Shown in pieces: positions 61,541-64,000 of a DNA stretch of 64,000 bases; position 1 is the stretch's first letter; each line of letters begins with the position of its first letter. The notes under the pieces were generated by a model, which was given only the letters and a program-made list of their open reading frames with translations, did no database searches and was not told the DNA's origin. The position numbers and the translations under genes were made by a program. The DNA is from Atherix ibis (Eukaryota > Arthropoda > Insecta > Diptera > Athericidae): positions 51,467,667 to 51,531,666 of the forward strand of contig OY282610.1 of NCBI GenBank assembly GCA_958298945.1, read 5' to 3'.

Positions 61541-63161
61541 ATGAATTTTTTCTCAAAACCACCAACAAAAATTTATCCAGAAAGAATTTTCTCATTCCAA
61601 TGAGAATAATATGAATTGGAGAAGCTTTGCCTGAAAGTGCACAATCATACCCCAAACAAACATCTCCAAAAAACCACCATTTTCATAGAGAAAAACAAAT
61701 TTTAAGAGAAAGTGGACTCAGTGTAATAATTGTTGCCTCCTATTTTTTGAGAAAACTGGGTGCCTGGTGTAAAAATTGGATTTTCGTGAATATTGTCACA
61801 AATTTTCGAATTTTTGTGGTTTTTTGCATATCTTTAGGTGGTCAATTTATTTTGCTTTCAGTAAATAAAAAATTTAATTTTAGGCATTTTTTTTTAATAG
61901 TGCTCACAAAAATTTATTCTGAAAGGATATTCCTTTTTCGATCAGGATAATATGGATCTAGAAGGCTATGTTAAAGTGTATGTAATGAAACCATGAAACA
62001 AATTGCCATTTTTATCCAAAAAAGCAAACTTTATTTTTAAAAAAATACAGCGAACTTTAGGTATTTTTTTTTAAAACGCCTGGAAAAAATTTTCCTGTAA
62101 GGCCTTTTTAAGTCCGATCAGGATAATAAGAATAATTATTAGTTTCACATATGTATGCGCATTAACATCATTAAACAAATTTTCGAAAAAATTTCCTTTT
62201 TCATAGAAAAATAGAAATTTAAAAAAAAATTTAATGATCTTTTGGCAAATTTTTCTCAAAACTCCCACCGAAATTTATCGTGACATGTCATTTTCCTTCC
62301 AATCATTATATTAAGAGTCATAGAAGGTTTGCCTGAAAGTGTGCAATGACACCACAAAATAAATTCTAAAAAACCTTAATTTTTATACAAAAAAAAACGA
62401 ATTTTAATAAAGAAAACAATTAATTTTATGAATTTTTTCTCAAAATCACCAACAAAAATTTATCCAGAAAGGATATTCTCATTCCAATCGAGAAAATATG
62501 TATTGGAGAAGCTTTGCCTGAAAGTACGCAATGACACCATAAAAACAATTCTAAAAACCTTAATTTGTATACAAAAAAAAACGAATTTTCAGAAAGAAAA
62601 CTATAAATTTTATGAATTTTTTCTCAAAATCACCAACAAAAATTTATCCAGAAAGGATATTCTCATTCCAATCGAAAAAATATATATTGGAGAAGCTTTG
62701 CCTGAAAGTACGCAATGACACCATAAAAACAATTCTAAAAACCTTAATTTGTATACAAAAAAAAACGAATTTTAGGAAAGAAAACTATTAATTTTATGAA
62801 TTTTTTCTCAAAATCACCAACAAAAATTTATCCAGAAAGGATATTCTCATTCCAATCGAGAAAATATGCATTGGAGAAGCTTTGCCTAAAAGTACGCAAT
62901 GACACCATAAAAACCGTTCTAAAAACCTTAATTTTTATACAAAAAAAACGAATTTTAAGAAAGAAAACCATAAATTTTATGAATTTTTTCTCAAAATCAC
63001 CAACAAAAATTTATCCAGAAATGATATTCTCATTCCAATCGAGAAAATATGCATTGGAGAAGCTTTGCCAGAAAGTACGCAATGACACCATAAAAACAAT
63101 TCTAAAAACCTTAATTTGTATACAAAAAAAACGAATTTTCAGAAAGAAAACTATAAATTTT
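61541..63161 (+). repeat. HOR unit U34, 9-mer, last complete homogenised unit (1621 bp)
   Basis: Carries all group markers. The only clear private change seen is gccagaaagtacg in A4 (about 63068). Confidence 0.96.
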
Positions 63162-64000
63162 ATGAATTTTTTCTCAAAACCACCAACAAAAATTTATCCA
63201 GAAAGAATTTTCTCATTCCAATGAGAATAATATGAATTGGAGAAGCTTTGCCTGAAAGTGCACAATCATACCCCAAACAAACATCTCCAAAAAACCACCA
63301 TTTTCATAGAGAAAAACAAATTTTAAGAGAAAGTGGACTCAGTGTAATAATTGTTGCCTCCTATTTTTTGAGAAAACTGGGTGCCTGGTGTAAAAATTGG
63401 ATTTTCGTGAATATTGTCACAAATTTTCGAATTTTTGTGGTTTTTTGCATATCTTTAGGTGGTCAATTTATTTTGCTTTCAGTAAATAAAAAATTTAATT
63501 TTAGGCAATTTTTTTTTAATAGTGCTCACAAAAATTTATTCTGAAAGGATATTCCTTTTTCGATCAGGATAATATGGATCTAGAAGGCTATGTTAAAGTG
63601 TATGTAATGAAACCATGAAACAAATTGCCATTTTTATCCAAAAAAGCAAACTTTATTTTTAAAAAAATACAGCGAACTTTAGGTATTTTTTTTTAAAACG
63701 CCTGGAAAAATTTTTCCTGTAAGGCCTTTTTTAGTCCGATCAGGATAATAAGAATAATTATTAGTTTCACATATGTATGCGCATTAACATCATTAAACAA
63801 ATTTTCGAAAAAATTTCCTTTTTCATAGAAAAATAGAAATTTAAAAAAAAATTTAATGATCTTTTGGCAAATTTTTCTCAAAACTCCCACCGAAATTTAT
63901 CGTGACATGTCATTTTCCTTCCAATCATTATATTAAGAGTCATAGAAGGTTTGCCTGAAAGTGTGCAATGACACCACAAAATAAATTCTAAAAAACCTTA
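63162..64000 (+). repeat. Right partial HOR unit (B1 to B5, cut by the window edge)
   Basis: The B2/B3 border is back to the common ggcaattttt. B4 is intermediate: it keeps the group change ggcc but has the common ttttttagtcc, plus a private aaaaatttttcctg. It therefore marks the edge of the homogenised block. The sequence ends inside B5. Confidence 0.94.

Larger units (their letters stand above)
1..64000. repeat. Satellite array with higher-order repeat structure, filling the window
   Basis: Every part of the window can be assigned to a monomer of about 183-184 bp or to a diverged relative of it, always in the same orientation. Monomers are recognised by a start like atgaattttttctcaaaat, a middle containing agctttgcctgaaagt and gcaatgacacc, and an end with an A-run before cgaatttta. 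Landmarks of the diverged B block recur at intervals of 1069 to 2553 bp, most often 1619-1624 bp, plus one 4273 bp interval. There are roughly 350 monomers. Nested monomer and HOR periodicity is characteristic of eukaryotic centromeric or pericentromeric satellites; the centromere assignment is inference. I do not recognise the family or species. No gene, transposon or unique spacer interrupts it, and both window edges lie inside the array. Confidence 0.97.

Noticed and set aside
1..64000. CRISPR-like array
   Set aside because: Repeats are contiguous 183-184 bp monomers without unique spacers and there are no cas genes.

Overview
The whole 64 kb window is tandem satellite DNA. I see no protein-coding gene, RNA gene, mobile element, CRISPR array or other unique sequence. 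It is A+T-rich (about 26% G+C in one monomer counted by hand), entirely in one orientation, and built at two nested scales. The basic monomer is about 183-184 bp. Monomers are grouped into higher-order repeats (HORs), most often 1,620 bp and nine monomers long. This architecture is typical of centromeric or pericentromeric heterochromatin in a eukaryote. The satellite family and the host taxon are not recognised; nothing here points to a bacterium, archaeon or virus.

Each HOR unit has two parts. The B block is an almost length-invariant stretch of about 887 bp made of five strongly diverged modules, B1-B5. It is followed by a variable run of closely similar 183-184 bp A monomers. In the commonest unit these are four subtypes in fixed order, A1-A2-A3-A4. 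I place unit borders at the first base of B1. This gives a left partial unit (1-1342), 34 complete units (U1-U34, 1343-63161) and a right partial unit (63162-64000). Unit lengths differ by about 184 bp or multiples of it: 6-mer (1), 7-mer (2), 8-mer (3), 9-mer (14), 10-mer (6), 11-mer (1), 12-mer (2), about 13-mer (2), about 14-mer (2), and one 4,273 bp composite.

The left part (about 1-17,200) is irregular. It has long A runs, A/B hybrid monomers where B blocks were deleted (4.3, 4.8, 7.9, 14.5 and 15.6 kb), half-length monomers, and a 2,357 bp tandem duplication (about 9.05-13.76 kb). The middle (about 17-56 kb) is mainly 7- to 12-mers with shared private variants that reveal local and long-range copying. 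For example, about 5.1-7.9 kb resembles 46.0-49.8 kb. The right end (about 57.0-63.2 kb) is four nearly identical 9-mers sharing several diagnostic variants, the signature of very recent amplification.

Open reading frames occur only because stop-poor repeat sequence recurs. When monomers are exactly 183 bp (61 codons) a frame can run through several of them, up to 295 codons at 52704-53591. I treat these as incidental. The biologically interesting content is the structural history of the array and a few conserved motifs (a core box shared by A and most B modules, a short hairpin, and adjacent palindromes in B4).
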